Shown here: in pieces, positions 12,189 to 24,754 of the stretch
Layout of the letters: each line of letters begins with the position of its first letter
Position numbering within the stretch: the stretch's first letter is position 1
Assembly: GCA_947247005.1 (NCBI GenBank)
Contig: OX365948.1
Span: 38,506,601-38,570,600 of the forward strand
DNA from: Spisula solida
Lineage: Eukaryota > Mollusca > Bivalvia > Venerida > Mactridae
Length of the DNA: 64,000 bases
Reading direction: 5' to 3'
Translations under genes and position numbers: made by a program
The notes under the pieces: model-generated
The model's database searches: none
Told to the model about the DNA's origin: nothing
Seen by the model: only the letters and a program-made list of their open reading frames with translations

Positions 12189-12460
12189 AGTCCCCTACCG
12201 GTGTTTGCCCTCCGTCCGTCCGTCCGTCAGTCAGTCAGTCCGTCCGTCCGTCAAAAAATCTGGATCCTGACATAACTCAAACAGTTTACAAGCTAAGTTT
12301 ATGAAACTTGGTATGTGGATAAGGGGCAATAAGGGGATTATGCACGCCTAAAAGTATTTTGATTCTGACAAAAATTGTGGTTGTTATGGCAACAGAAACA
12401 TTGAAAATGGCTTAAAACCGATAGGGGACTTCTGTATTGCTTGCAATTCTTAATTACTTG
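12189..12460. mobile_element. Insertion of about 270 bp present only in duplication copy 2
   Basis: Copy 1 reads straight through GACTTTATTTTACGAGG (near 511-527). Copy 2 has this block inserted at that point. It starts AGTCCCCTACCGGT, carries a CCGT/CAGT microsatellite (12211-12254), and contains the inverted partner ACCGATAGGGGACT at 12417-12430, with 30 more bases before the flank resumes. The 14-bp inverted termini match at 13 positions. It is non-coding, and it inserted after the duplication or was lost precisely from copy 1. Confidence 0.8.
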
Positions 12461-13410
12461 TTTTACGAGGAAACTCATTTGACAATTATATTAAATGGCA
12501 ATCTTCCATGAGATCCTCAACAATAAAACAGTTGAACAATAACACAAGTACATAAAAGAAAAGAGCATAATGGCAATTGGCCCATATGACGTCCACAATA
12601 TCATAATTTCATATATGATGGGGAATTTCATAAAAGAGTTTCAGTGAAAGGATGTGCGAAATCGATATGTATGGGATCTACAATAAAAGGTAGATATAAA
12701 TCAAAATACTTAATCAATTAAATTTATAATTAATCTCTATAAAGCTTAATTAGATATAGGGACATCATGAGAGCCAGCATGTCATATAACAACATGTAAA
12801 TTAAAACAATGACATTTTTAAAAGCATGACACGGATTTGAAACATAAAACACACTGCATGCCATTCTGCAGACATATATACGTTAGGTGATCAAAAAAAC
12901 GAGACAAACGCTATCATTTTTTAAGTTGACGTATTGGAACAATACAAATATGATATCCGTTTAGGTGCATTTGATGCCGATATGTACGTGTAAAATACAT
13001 TTATCTACTGTTAGTAGTTACTTATTTATAACGCGTTCAATATACGGTGTTTCGCTATGTCGCCGTACATCAAAACGTCATCAGTTTTCGTCGTATGATA
13101 TGGAAACACATACGACTAATATTTAATTAAATATTTCTCCAATATTTGTAAAAAAAATAGACATATGTTAGACGCACTGAGGTCAGACACACTCAACTTT
13201 GAGAAGGTTTTTGCAGATTTAAAAATACCAAACCTTTATTGTACCGTAAATAAAATTTTACAATATTTAATAGATTCTATAATGAATAAAAAATATATTT
13301 TTTCGCCAGTCATATGGCTGTTAGATAAGGGTCCGATAGCCATTGTCAATCACTCGTCAATGGAGACATTGTATAAATGACTCATAATTATTTTATTTTT
13401 ACCTTATTTA

Positions 13411-13492
13411 CGGTAAAACCTCGGTAATACGAGCAGCAATTATTCGAGCAACAGGCCTAATTCGAGCAAATTTCAAAATCCCGGCCAATTTG
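13411..13492 (+). mobile_element. pogo/Tigger-like terminus, copy 3 (paralogue of 1314)
   Basis: CGGTAAAACCTCGGTAATAC and following TTCGAGCAA words, at the position equivalent to 1314 in the other duplication copy. It therefore predates the duplication. Confidence 0.5.
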
Positions 13493-15869
13493 TATATAAC
13501 TCTTTCATCATGTAATTACGAGTTGGAACGGATATAAACAAATACTGTTCTAGGCATCAAAGTTTTACTGTAATTGTAAATATGTTGTAAGTTAATATTG
13601 GTTGCTAGCTGTAGCAGGCGTATGGTTACTGGTATTTTGAATTCTTTATATTTACTTTACCCTTCCAAAACTTTGCAGTTAGTTTGTTTAAGCTGATTGA
13701 TACATAGATCACTTATCCAGCTTCAATTAGATAGATCTACTTCACCCAAAAATATTCGACCCATGTAGATCGAAGAAAATAAATAAAACTGCGCGCTATG
13801 AGGATCATATTTACTTAGGAAAAACTAACGTTTATTAAGACTGAGTGTCTTGTTTTTCGGACAAGAAACTTGAGAAATGTGTTAGCATAACTCATTATCA
13901 ACATAAGTTATGAACTGATTTGGAATATTTGAAGATATTTTACAATAGAAATTCACAATTGTCAGAGTATGACTTTAGTTGAAACGTGAATATAAATTGA
14001 ATATTCACAGTTCTATACATAGGCGACCAGTACGTATAGCCCAGTATGGACCTAAACCCCTCCTCACAGCCAAATCCTATATGATGATTTGTTTACGTAT
14101 GTAAGGTTTCAACTTATTCAATACACGATGGACCCCATGTCAGGTAACTGTCCGTGATATTTCACTAATGCACCCAAATGCAACACTTCAATAATACGCA
14201 CGCGCTTTACTTAACACGAGCCAGACTCTTTTATTTGCAAAGACCCGAGCGGCATTAAAATGTCACAAAATGATGATAAGTATATAATATCTAAACCTCG
14301 AGAGGATTGTTAACTTTTGCATCTCGTGACGCAGCTACATTGTCGCCTTTACCGAAAACAAGATTTAATGTGATTCAGTAGACAGTTGTTATTTACTGCA
14401 ATGTCGTAATCACGACATCACAACTGTACGTAAAGTTACATGCGTTATTATATATGGCGTACCATTTGGGTCAAAAGTCTATACATGCATACGGTAAGCT
14501 TTAATATATACACACGATTGCTGATTTAGCTAGCTGTCCGAAAATATCCGTGAAATCGGTCAACAACTGAGGCAACATTCACAATGGACAATTGAGAGGG
14601 GTATCAGTTTTTTTCATTATATACTAGTACACTGAACCACTTTTCTAAATGGTCACTTTTCAAACCCGAAATACCATTTGATGATATTGTGCACAGTAGG
14701 TTTTATGTATTGACTCAACATTGATCGCATGCCTGACCATGCACACTTTGGCATGTGATTTTGATTTTTGATGAATTTAGTGTTAGGACAATGTCATGAA
14801 AAGTTTATGTGCAAAATATCATCAAACATTATTATCACAGTTAAACGTATTAGGGGTTAGAAAAGTGACCAATGGGAAAAGTGGTTCAGTGTATATATTT
14901 TCGTGTAATATTAATCAGAATTGAATTATTGAACATTTTCATACATAATTTGCACATGTTTTGAAATTGACCTACGAACAAAAAACACCAGCGGATCAGT
15001 GAAATTACTTTTGGATATATCCACGTAAATGAGTGTACAATGAAGTGTAACAAAATATGATAGCTCGTTGTCTCGTTCGCTCTACACAGCGAAGAAGAAA
15101 ACTATCACTATATAAGTCGTTTCAATGTACCACATAAGGAACCCTCTGAGTAGAGAAATGATTTATTGACGACCGTCTGTAGAAATAGAACAACAAGTAA
15201 GCATTCAGAGGACATATAGCAATACAGGTGCTGAATATTGGTGAAATCGTTGGGTAACACATAATTCAATATGGTTTATTAATACGATTCCACACCTAGC
15301 AGACCGTTATAGAATATAACATACCACGCTAGCATTCAATGTTGACAGAAACGTCATCTACAAACGAGTAAGCTTGGTGACAAAATACGTCCTATAGTCC
15401 TCTGTCATGCAAAAATAGATTAAGTTGGTAAATTGGGTAAAAGCTTTTCTGTGATGTAATATGCTAGGAAGTAGAGAATCTAGTTCCAGAAGCCTTCATC
15501 TTAGTATGAATAAATATACCGATTGTGATAAAGTGTACTCTGCAAGCATAATGATTTATTTCCACCCACATAAATCTATTCTGTCAACCAGCGCGACATA
15601 AAGCTTCTAACAGCCTTACATCATAAAGGTAGCAACCTAAAAAGGGAAAGAAATATTGTCTAATAACAAATTTCTGTTCAATTTTTAAATAGCCAGTTTC
15701 CGTTGGTTGGGTTAATTCGTAAATTTTAGGCCAATAGACTGCCAGCTTCACGCAGCTAGGTTGGTAACTTCACAAGTAGTGGAAAGTATCCTCTCTGGCA
15801 CATTGCACCTCCCATAGTATTTCATATAGCGCTTCCCATAGTGCCTCCCTAGCCGAGAGGCGCGGGAAA

Positions 15870-15940
15870 TGACGTCACGACCGGAAGTTGCGTAGCCAGC
15901 TTGCCGCGACAATCATGTGGCATGACCGGAAGTCACGTGA
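15870..15940. promoter_or_regulatory. CRE-ETS-ETS-E-box cluster in duplication copy 2
   Basis: TGACGTCA (15870-15877), CCGGAAGT (15881-15888 and 15926-15933) and TCACGTGA (15933-15940), with the same order and spacing as in copy 1. All four cores are unchanged although flanking bases differ between the copies. Function is inferred only. Confidence 0.45.
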
Positions 15941-16204
15941 CCCTTACACGGCGAACAATCAGGTTCCAGCCAGGGGGTCGGGATGGGTCATTAAGTCATT
16001 TTTGGAAGGTAGGTGTGTCATATATCAAATAAATCGCAAAAATCGCATTTTTCATAATTACTCGTCAATCCATTGAAAGTCACTGCTGAGCCTTAGTAAA
16101 AAGGCGAAGTTACGATTGGCGGAAATGGGACATCGTATGTAACCGCATATCGCCAGTTGACACAAAATAGTATCAAATACATGTACTGCAGATACAGCAT
16201 TTTT

Positions 16205-17790
16205 GCTATGCCAACTTCATTCTGCTAGACTGCCAACTTCATGCTGCTAGACTGCAAACTTCACGCTGCTAGACTGCCAACTTCATTCTGCTAGACTGCC
16301 AACTTCATGCTGCTGGACTGCAAACTTCACGCTGCTAGACTGCCAACTTCATGATGCTAGACTGCCAAATTCATGCTGCTATGTTGTCAACTTCACGCTG
16401 CTATGCTACAAACTTTACGCTGCTATGATGTTACCTTCACACTGCTGAGCTACCAACATCTCGCTGCTAAGTTGTCAACTTCACGCTGCTATGCTACAAA
16501 CTATACGCTGCTAGGCTACGAACTACATCCTGCTAGGCTACCAACTTAAAGCTGCTATGCTGCCAAATTCACGCCGCTAGACTACCAACTTCACGCTGCT
16601 AGACTGCCAACTTAACGCTGCTAGGCTACCAACTTCATGCTGCTATGCTGCCAACTTCATGCTGCTAGACTGCCAACTTCACGCAGCTAGACTGCCAACT
16701 TCATGCTGCTAGACTGCCAACTTCACGCTGCTGGACTGCAAACTTCATGCTGCTAAGTACCAACTTCGCGCTGCTATGCTGCGAACTTCATGCTGATAGA
16801 CTGCCAACTTCACCCCGCTATGCTGCCAACTTCACGCTGCTAGACTGCCAACTTCACGCTGCTGTGCTGCCAACTTAATGCTGCTAGGCTGCCAACTTCA
16901 TGCTGCTAGACTGCCAACTTCATGCTGCTAGACTGCCAACTTCATGCTGCTAGACTACCAACTTCATACTGCTAGACTGCCAACTTCATGCTGCTAGACT
17001 GCCAACTTCATGCTGCTAGACTGCCAACTTCATGCTGCGAGGCTGCCAACTTCATGCTGCTAGACTGTCAACTCCATGCTGCTAGACTGCCAACTTCACG
17101 CTGCTAGACTGCCAACTTCACGCTGCTATGCTGCCAACTTCACGCTGCTAGACTGCCAACTTCATGCTGCTAGACTGCCAACTTCATGCTTCTAGACTGC
17201 CAACTCCATGCTTCTAGACTGCCAACTTCATGCTGCTAGACTGCAAACTTCATGCTGCTAAGGACCAACTTCGCGCTGCTATGCTGCGAACTTCATGCTG
17301 ATAGACTGCCAACTTCACCCCGCTATGCTGCCAACTTCACGCTGCTAGACTGCCAACTTAATGCTGCTAGACTGCCAACTTCATGCTTCTAGACTGCCAA
17401 CTTCATGCTGATAGACTGCCAACTCCATGCTGCTAGGCTGCCAACTTCATGCTGCTAGACTGCCAACTTCATGCTGCTAGACTGCCAACTCCATGCTTCT
17501 AGACTGCCAACTTCATGCTGATAGACTGCCAACTCCATGCTGCTAGGCTGCCAACTTCATGCTGATAGACTGCCAACTTCATGCTGATAGACTGCCAACT
17601 TCGTGCTGATAGACTGCCAACTTCATGCTGCTAGACTGCCAACTTCATGCTGTTAGACTGCCAACTCCATGCTTCTAGACTGCCAACTTCATGCTGCTAG
17701 GCTGCCAACTTCATGCTGTTAGGCTGCCAACTTCATGCTGTTAGGCTGCCAACTTCATGCTGTTAGGCTACATTGCTGACAACTTTACGC
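16205..17790. repeat. 22-bp minisatellite of duplication copy 2
   Basis: Same unit as 5640-8812, mostly in the CATGCTGCTAGACTGCCAAC variant, about 72 units by span. Local blocks of about 500 bp are themselves repeated (GCTAAGTACCAACTTCGCG near 16751 and GCTAAGGACCAACTTCGCG near 17255). It ends in degenerate units near 17760-17815. Confidence 0.95.
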
Positions 17791-17815
17791 TACTAGCTGC
17801 TAGTCTACTAGGATG

Positions 17816-19915
17816 CCAACTACTGTAACAAACAGAAAACAATAATAACAAACCGGTTAGTTTTAATAACAATGTCCTAGGAAACTTTAAGACAGAATAT
17901 TATAGCAAAGTACCGACGACCCACCAATATTACAAATACGACTGACAATTTATACAATAATAGTAATCATGATCAATACTGACAATGGCCCTCAGGCAAT
18001 GAATCAGCCTGCCTTGATACCATCAGTAAACGTTGATGGTTTTTAATCAAAATATTTGCCCCACATTTATTTTATTGTTCCTTCGTGTTCCGTTGGAACA
18101 GTTATCAGTAATTGCATGTTTATATAATTATTATCATTATTATTACGACTTTTGTGGCCGCATTGATGACTGGTTTAGACCTTTTCATTACATGCGAGCC
18201 TTGAGCGAGCAGGTATATTGGATAGCATAAAGTAAAAAGTCCATGGAGGGGCACGTGACCTGTTCTCGATAGTTTACGATTTCAAAAAAAAATCCAAAAA
18301 AGATGCATTTTGTAAGAATGTCGTGAACCAGACTAATTCCATTATTCCATGCGGATAACATCGGTCTTTGTCGCAATGCAATAGTTGATTTACCGAAGAA
18401 ATCAGAAATGTCCGAAATTTCAGTGAGCGCTAGGCAATACTGAGACCATGGATCTAAACAACAGGTGACTGCAGCTGCATAAGCACAGCGCTCCACAGTC
18501 AATTGCCATGGAATTATCGGAATTGGTTTAAGATCTTTGATATTGTTGAACACTGAAAACATGTCTTCTGATAATACCTTTTAATGAACTGATACGAGGT
18601 TTTATTTATAAGCATAAAAATATTATATGGAACAAGGGAGTCATAACATGCAATAAGTGTCTTGAAAATTGGTTTGTTTATACATGAAATTATTTAACAA
18701 TTTGTTGATAAATTTCGTATGTCAAATTATCGTGCATATAGTTTTCCCAATTTGAAAGCTACCGGCCTATCGCGCTTATTTTTTTCTCACAATTTTGAGA
18801 TTTTCATGCTTAATTTTATACACATCAGCTGTTGAATTATGCAGATAGAAGGTCGAGGATCCTGTCAATTCTCTGTCAAATGAAGTCGGTACATCATTTG
18901 CTCGCAGGAACTACTTGACTTGCTTGCTTCTAGTTCAGCTAATAATTGTACATTCAGCTTTCCCCAATTCGTAATCGTAGTAGAATCAATGGAATTCAAA
19001 TTTATCACGATGTTCCAAAGATATTTACGTTTACACGTTGTTAAAAAAGTCTACATATGTTTTTGATTTAAATTATTTTGATAACGTGATGATAAATTCC
19101 CAAATTCAATAATAATACAATCAGTTACTTTCTTAGTATAGTTAAAATCGAAATAAGCTATTATAAGCCCAACATTATCTATTTAAACGCAACCCGTGTT
19201 ATCGATATCCACGTTTGATTATATTGTGTATCGTATTTTATATAGGATTAGATTGACCTGGAGAAATTAACCCTAACACCGTCGTTATAAACATTAGCTT
19301 GTCTGAACAGGACTATTTTAAGAAATACAATATATTGAATGTATTGGTTTGTTTACATTTGAAAGGCGATAAAGAAATACATTGTTATAGATCTACGTAA
19401 ATCGACGGAATTACCTGTAAATTAAAGGTATGCAGTTTTACTTCAAGTAATATACAAGACATTATTACATTTTCCATAATGTTAAATTGTAATATGTATG
19501 TTATTCAACATGAATGTACTTTCAATTTAGACTTTAAAGCGAACTACGAATCGCGCACTTAACTTGATGTCGGATAGGCATATTTGGATAGGTCTATCAA
19601 GAATGCGCATTCGCCAACCGATTTATATGGCTATTAAAATATTATCAGACATTGGCAGACGGCAGATATTATTTCGCGAGATTTCAGAGGAATCAAATAG
19701 ACGGGTGAATCAATACGGCATTCCATTATAATTTAAGATTCCTTGTTTGGTTTCGACAGCATTGATCAGCATTGTGTATCATGTGCTATGTACACAGTGC
19801 TTATCTTGACATGTCATACAATATTCCAATAGAAAGTCATTAAAAATGCAATTTACGATTACCAATTTACGACACAGAAAACCAATCAAGTTACAAACAT
19901 TCACAAAACAGCTGA
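17816..19915. other. No recognisable gene
   Basis: AT-rich intergenic sequence. Apart from the unassigned open frame at 18188-18562 I see no exon with family similarity, no tandem repeat and no clear transposon. Confidence 0.5.
18188..18562 (-). other. Unassigned 124-codon open frame, possible exon
   Basis: On the minus strand the frame is open for 124 codons and contains WQLTVERCAYAAAVTCC and later RQRPMLSAWNNGISLV. The middle part is less AT-rich than its surroundings and has protein-like composition. TTTTCAG lies near the start on that strand, and GTAAAT after the codons for SDFF could be a donor. I do not recognise the family. It may be a lone exon, a decayed transposon gene or chance. 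Confidence 0.2.
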
Positions 19916-20072
19916 GTACTGTTTTATCAAAGCTACGTTCAAAATTGAATTCTTTTTTAAGGGACGGATAAGGTTTGAATGAGCTCATTGAATGCATCAA
20001 TATTAGTATCACTACAATGTGAAGTTGTTAAAAAATAAAGCTAAAATTGAAGATAATTTGATAAAACAGTAC
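19916..20072. mobile_element. MITE family A, copy 1 (157 bp)
   Basis: Starts GTACTGTTTTATCAAAGC and ends with the inverse, TTGATAAAACAGTAC. The same termini bound the elements at 43976-44211 and 60626-60852. The interior is short and AT-rich. No clear target duplication here. Confidence 0.7.
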
Positions 20073-21165
20073 CCCCAGCATTTTGATGATGTGTTAAAAT
20101 ACCGGACCGTAACACCAACTTAAGTACACGTATATTGTTGTACAAGGCTTAGTGTAGGTTATAGATCATAAATAAGAATTGTAAGCATGTTATTAGATTT
20201 ATAATTATATAATGTGATTTATAACGTACCGGCTTATACATGTATAGTTAACACTGCCCCTGTTTATTTTATAGCCCTTTGTGGTAGACGGGTCTTAGTA
20301 ATCCTTATTCACCCCCGTATAAACCAATTCACTGTACTCATTATTGGGATACTATACAATTCTTGTATGACTTATTGTGATTGAAACATCCGGTGATTTC
20401 CCATCACTGTACTTATTATTGCTTGTAAGACTATACAATTCAACGTGTACCCATTTTTGCAATAACCGGAAGTTGAATCGTTTGTACACTTTGTTATTTG
20501 GAAACGGACTGGACATTTTAAAAAATATACCTTCACTAGTTTTCTGTATAATAAAGACAAGGCCGTGTAGCGTCTCAGCAAAGTCCTACATAAATACGCG
20601 TATCTATACATATGCCCTTGGAACAAATGGTAATGTCAAATTATTTGAAAAAGTAATAAATCTTCAGTATATTTAGGGATATATGAATTTTAAAATATGT
20701 ATACACTAGTCAAACAAATCACGAATCGGCAATATTGGTACCGAACCTAAGATAAATGCAGATAAAATAAAGAGTTGGAACACATTCCGAAGGATAAGTT
20801 TAATTGGCCTGAGTTATAACAGTTTTGTCAAATGCCGTTCAAATACTTCGAATACTGAACGATTCTAGTATCATAATAATAAATTATTACAAGTAAACTG
20901 ACATTTAAATGATCTAGTACAATCACTGTGTCCAAGAAGGAAAGTGTACTTGTAACCTGCGATATTTTTCTTTTTTTGTGTGTGTTATCTGTGATTTTGC
21001 TTTTTGTGTGTGTTCTTTTGTGTTTCTGATTTGTTAATTTCTTTTGGTACCACTGAAACGTTTTCAAGTTTCACAGTTATACATCAGTGTGAATTCATCA
21101 TGGAATCTGTAACAACAAGAGATCAATAAATGGAAAACACTTATGCCTCATGACAGCCCAAGTAA
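20073..21165. other. No gene seen
   Basis: AT-rich, with overlapping short open frames on both strands (20372-20676) that show no family features. A T/G-rich patch (TTTTTGTGTGTG) lies at 20970-21020. Confidence 0.45.
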
Positions 21166-21395
21166 GAAATGGTAAAGGTCACAGTGACCTTGACCTTTGA
21201 CATACTGACCTCAAAATCAAAATAGGGGTCATTTACTGTTGATGACAAACCTCCATGTAAAGTATGAAGATCCTAGGACAACGCGTACCGGAAACCAATT
21301 GGTCTACCGAAAGACCGACAGACAGATCGATCTGCATGTGCAAAGCAATATACCTCCATATCAAAGACGGGGGCGTTAATATTGGCAGCTATCAC
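21166..21395 (+). repeat. Dispersed GGTCA-rich repeat with a perfect palindromic response element
   Basis: Contains AGGTCACAGTGACCT (21176-21190), an inverted GGTCA palindrome with 3-bp spacing identical to the consensus estrogen response element. TGACCTTTGAC follows, then a segment ending near CCGACAGACAGATCGA. I recognise the arrangement as a type of dispersed repeat seen in bivalve genomes, so it is annotated as a repeat first and as a receptor site only by motif. The open frame crossing it (21264-21449) is not a gene. Confidence 0.6.
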
Positions 21396-22217
21396 TTCAG
21401 GATATTTGATTTTATTCAGTTTGAGGCGGCCAAACATTTATTGTCTTGAGCCTAAACATTTAAGGGATTTTAACTTTTGGTGATTTTCACATTGCGTAAG
21501 TAGCATGCGCACCGCTTTTCGTTCTTAAAAAATACGAGAGAGTGGTCTTTCATTTTTTTAATATGACCTGAATCATGCTTGTTACTGTAAATTGTGGTAT
21601 TAATTGTTGATGCTGCCAGTTGAATGTTAGGTGACTACTGATGGCTTCACCAACGTGATAATTGACACGTGTTTTCATTGTTTGCTACTCAGTGCTCGGC
21701 TTCCTGTACTTTTAAGTAAGTTTTCTAACTTTTTTCATTTTTTGTGCCTGCGTGTGTACAATATATTTTTATTTGTATTTTGTTACACTGTTTAAGGCTT
21801 TAATACAACACATTTATCAATACTATATAATATGCTGTCTTAGAAGCTTCAGCAACGCACAGTTCTTTTAACTACGACAGTCATTTTATTTTTTATTAGT
21901 ACACAATATAATTATAACTTGTCTTACAGCTTCGTGTTTTACTAAATATCTAGACCGGTTTGTAGAGCGAAATTAATCAACAGTATTGGAAATGTCTAGA
22001 AAAACTGAGAGAGAAATTGGCTGAACAAATATAAACATGTGGGATTGTGTTGATTCTAAATAATTGAAGAAGCCAAAGTAAAACTGATTGGGGTTGAGAG
22101 AAAAATCCTTCAATCATAATAATGAAAAAACTTCTTGGTGCCGAACTAAAACGCAATTCCTCAGTTACCGACTATGCTATGAACCAGACCTCTGTTACAA
22201 TCGTCTTAAAAAGGGAC
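21396..22217. other. No gene seen
   Basis: AT-rich sequence without open frames of note or visible repeats. Confidence 0.45.
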
Positions 22218-22475
22218 CAGGCCCCAATCTCCCGAAGCATCTCAAGTAGAAATCTCAACTCAAATTGAGATTATGCTCAAGTCAAGAATATAAATATGAG
22301 ATCATTCTTAAGTTTTATGCTCAAAATATTTACTGTAATAAACTCAGAACAATGTATCTTTTTAAGGCGCCAACTGTCAGAGTCTTGTCTCCCATGGAAA
22401 TTATCTCAAAGACACATGACATTATTTAAGATTTATCTCAACTCAGATTGAGATGCTTCGGGAGATCGGGACCAG
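22218..22475. mobile_element. Inverted-repeat MITE of about 258 bp
   Basis: Left end CAGGCCCCAATCTCCCGAAG; right end is its inverse with three mismatches (CTTCGGGAGATCGGGACCAG). A second inverted pair (CTCAACTCAAATTGAGAT and ATCTCAACTCAGATTGAGAT) lies just inside. The CAGG-type end is reminiscent of hAT elements, but the flanks do not show a convincing 8-bp duplication for these boundaries. GGGACCAG occurs at both edges (22213-22220, 22468-22475). Confidence 0.75.
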
Positions 22476-22654
22476 TTTCTCTTATACTCGTACAAGACGT
22501 TGATCACGTGGTATCCTGCCGTACGTGATGCATGTACACATATCCATAGTAGTGACATGTCCGAAATCGGAGGATAAGATGATAAGCTAGCGAAGCACCA
22601 TTTTGGCCAGTACGCATTGGTACGATATGTAAGCGGAAAGAATAAACCCCTTCA

Positions 22655-24420
22655 TGGTATATACTGAAACGTGGATACATAATAAATTATTGATCTAGAC
22701 CAATGATACCACGTCTTACATCCCAAACTCGACGTTGTCAATACTTTATATTGTTCTACCCTGGTATATACTGGAATGTGGATACATATAGATCTTGACC
22801 AATGATACCACGTCTCACAACCCACACTCGACGTTGTTAATACTACATATTGTTCTACCCTGGTATATACTGGAACATGGATACATATAGATCTTGACCA
22901 ATGATACCACGTCTCACATCCCAGATCTAGGCCAATGGTACCACGTCTCACATCCCAGATCTAGGCCAATGATACCACATCTCACATCCCAGATCTAGGC
23001 CAATGATACCACATCTCACATCCCAGATCTAGGCCAATGATACCACATCTCACATCCCAGATCTAGACCAATGATACCACATCTCACATCCCAGATCTAG
23101 GCCAATGATACAACATCTTACACCCCAGATCTAGGCCAATGATACCACATCTCACATCCAGGATCTAGGCCAATGATACCACATCCTACACCCCAGATCT
23201 AGGCCAATGGTACCACGTCTCACATCTCCGATCTAGGTAAATGGTACCACGTCTCACATCCCAGATCTAGGCCAATGATACAACGTCTCACATCTCCGAT
23301 CTAGGCCAATCATACCACGTCTCACATCCCAGATCTAGGCCAATGGTACCACGTCTCACATCTCCGATCTAGGCCATTGATACCACGTCTCACATCCCAG
23401 ATCTAGGCCAATGATACAACGTCTCACATCCCAGATCTAGGCCAATGAAACCACGTCTCACATCTCCGTTCTAGGCCAATCATACCGAGTCTCACATCCC
23501 AGATCTAAGCATATGATACAACGTCTCACATCCCAGATCTAAGCCAATGGTACCACGTCTCACATCCCAGATCTAAGCCAATGATACAACGTCTCACATC
23601 GCAGCTCTAAGCCAATGATACAACGTCTCACATCCCAGATCTAGGCCAATCATACCACGTCTCACATCCCAGATCTAGGCCAATGAAACCACGTCTCACA
23701 TCTCCGTTCTAGGCCAATCATACCACGTCTCACATCCCAGATCTAAGCCAATGATACAACGTCTCACATCCCAGATCTAAGCCAATGGTACCACGTCTCA
23801 CATCCCAGATCTAAGCCAATGATACAACGTCTCGCATCCCAGATCTAAGCCAATGATACAACGTCTCACATCCCAGATCTAAGCCAATGATACAACGTCT
23901 CACATCCCAGATCTAAGCCAATGATACAACGTCTCACATCCCAGATCTAGGCCAATGAAACCACGTCTCACATCTCCGTTCTAGGCCAATCATACCACGT
24001 CTCACATCCCAGATCTAAGCCAATGATACAACGTCTCACATCCCAGATCTAAGCCAATGGTACCACGTCTCACATCCCAGATCTAAGCCAATGATACAAC
24101 GTCTCACATCCCAGATCTAAGCCAATGATACAACGTCTCACATCCCAGATCTAAGTCAATGATACAACGTCTCACATCCCAGATCTAAGTCAATGATACA
24201 ACGTCTCACATCCCAGATCTAAGTCAATGATACAACGTCTCACATCCCAGATCTAGGCCAATGGTACCACGTCTCACACCCCACACTCGTCGTTGTCAAT
24301 ACTATATATTACTAAACCCTGGTGTATTCTGGATCATGGATACATATTGATATAGACCAATGATACCACGTCTCACACCCCACACTCGACGCTTTGTCAT
24401 GTACTATAATTGTTCTCTGT
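22655..24420. repeat. 34-bp tandem array framed by longer parent units
   Basis: The core (about 22915-24275) has roughly 40 units of 34 bp, consensus CCAGATCTAGGCCAATGATA then CCACGTCTCACATC. Both edges (22655-22915 and 24275-24420) carry longer units of about 100-120 bp containing CACTCGACGTTGTCAATAC and CCTGGTATATACTGGA, into which the 34-bp segment fits. Many core units contain AGATCT. Minus-strand frames here are spurious. Confidence 0.95.
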
Positions 24421-24754
24421 GGGTATGAATGTCATCAAGAATTATTGCGTTCTTATTTAACATGTTTGACGCTCTCAGCATTTTATCACATTTTCACATT
24501 AGCGATTGCTATGAAATTAAATAAGACAGAAATAAAACACTATAATAACTGATGAGATGTCATAGATTCCATTTTATTTTTTCACATTAGCGGTTGTCAT
24601 TGGATTAAATATCTAACGCTCCATAACACCTAATGACACGATATACTTCTATTGCAGAGCTTTGTGTTATCCTTTTCAGAAAACGAAATTTGCGTCATCT
24701 GATTGATACAAAAAACAAACTGTAACAAGAACACACTGTTATGACGTCATCAAC
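24421..24754 (+). promoter_or_regulatory. Upstream region of the ankyrin gene, with CRE at the start codon
   Basis: The 5' flank or 5' UTR of the gene starting at 24755. A palindromic CRE (TGACGTCA) lies at 24742-24749, five bases before the ATG. An upstream out-of-frame ATG overlaps it at 24741. No TATA element was assigned and the transcript start is unknown. Confidence 0.4.

Larger units (their letters stand above)
11590..16080 (+). repeat. Segmental duplication, copy 2 (about 4.5 kb)
   Basis: Direct counterpart of 1-4080, offset by about 11.6 kb at the left and 12.0 kb at the right because of indels. It is longer mainly through a 270-bp insertion (12189-12460), a block at 13168-13333 and about 65 bp near 11820-11885. 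It ends in the CGCAAAAATCGCATTTTT segment shared with copy 1 (about 4040), followed by the spacer and 22-bp minisatellite. No gene found in it. Confidence 0.9.

Noticed and set aside
22213..22475. GGGACCAG as an 8-bp target duplication of the MITE at 22218-22475
   Set aside because: If it is the duplication, the remaining ends are not symmetrical. The inverted termini extend into GACCAG, so the repeat is probably part of the element.
22915..24275. CRISPR array
   Set aside because: Units are directly adjacent with no unique spacers. The context is eukaryotic and there are no cas genes. It is an ordinary tandem repeat.
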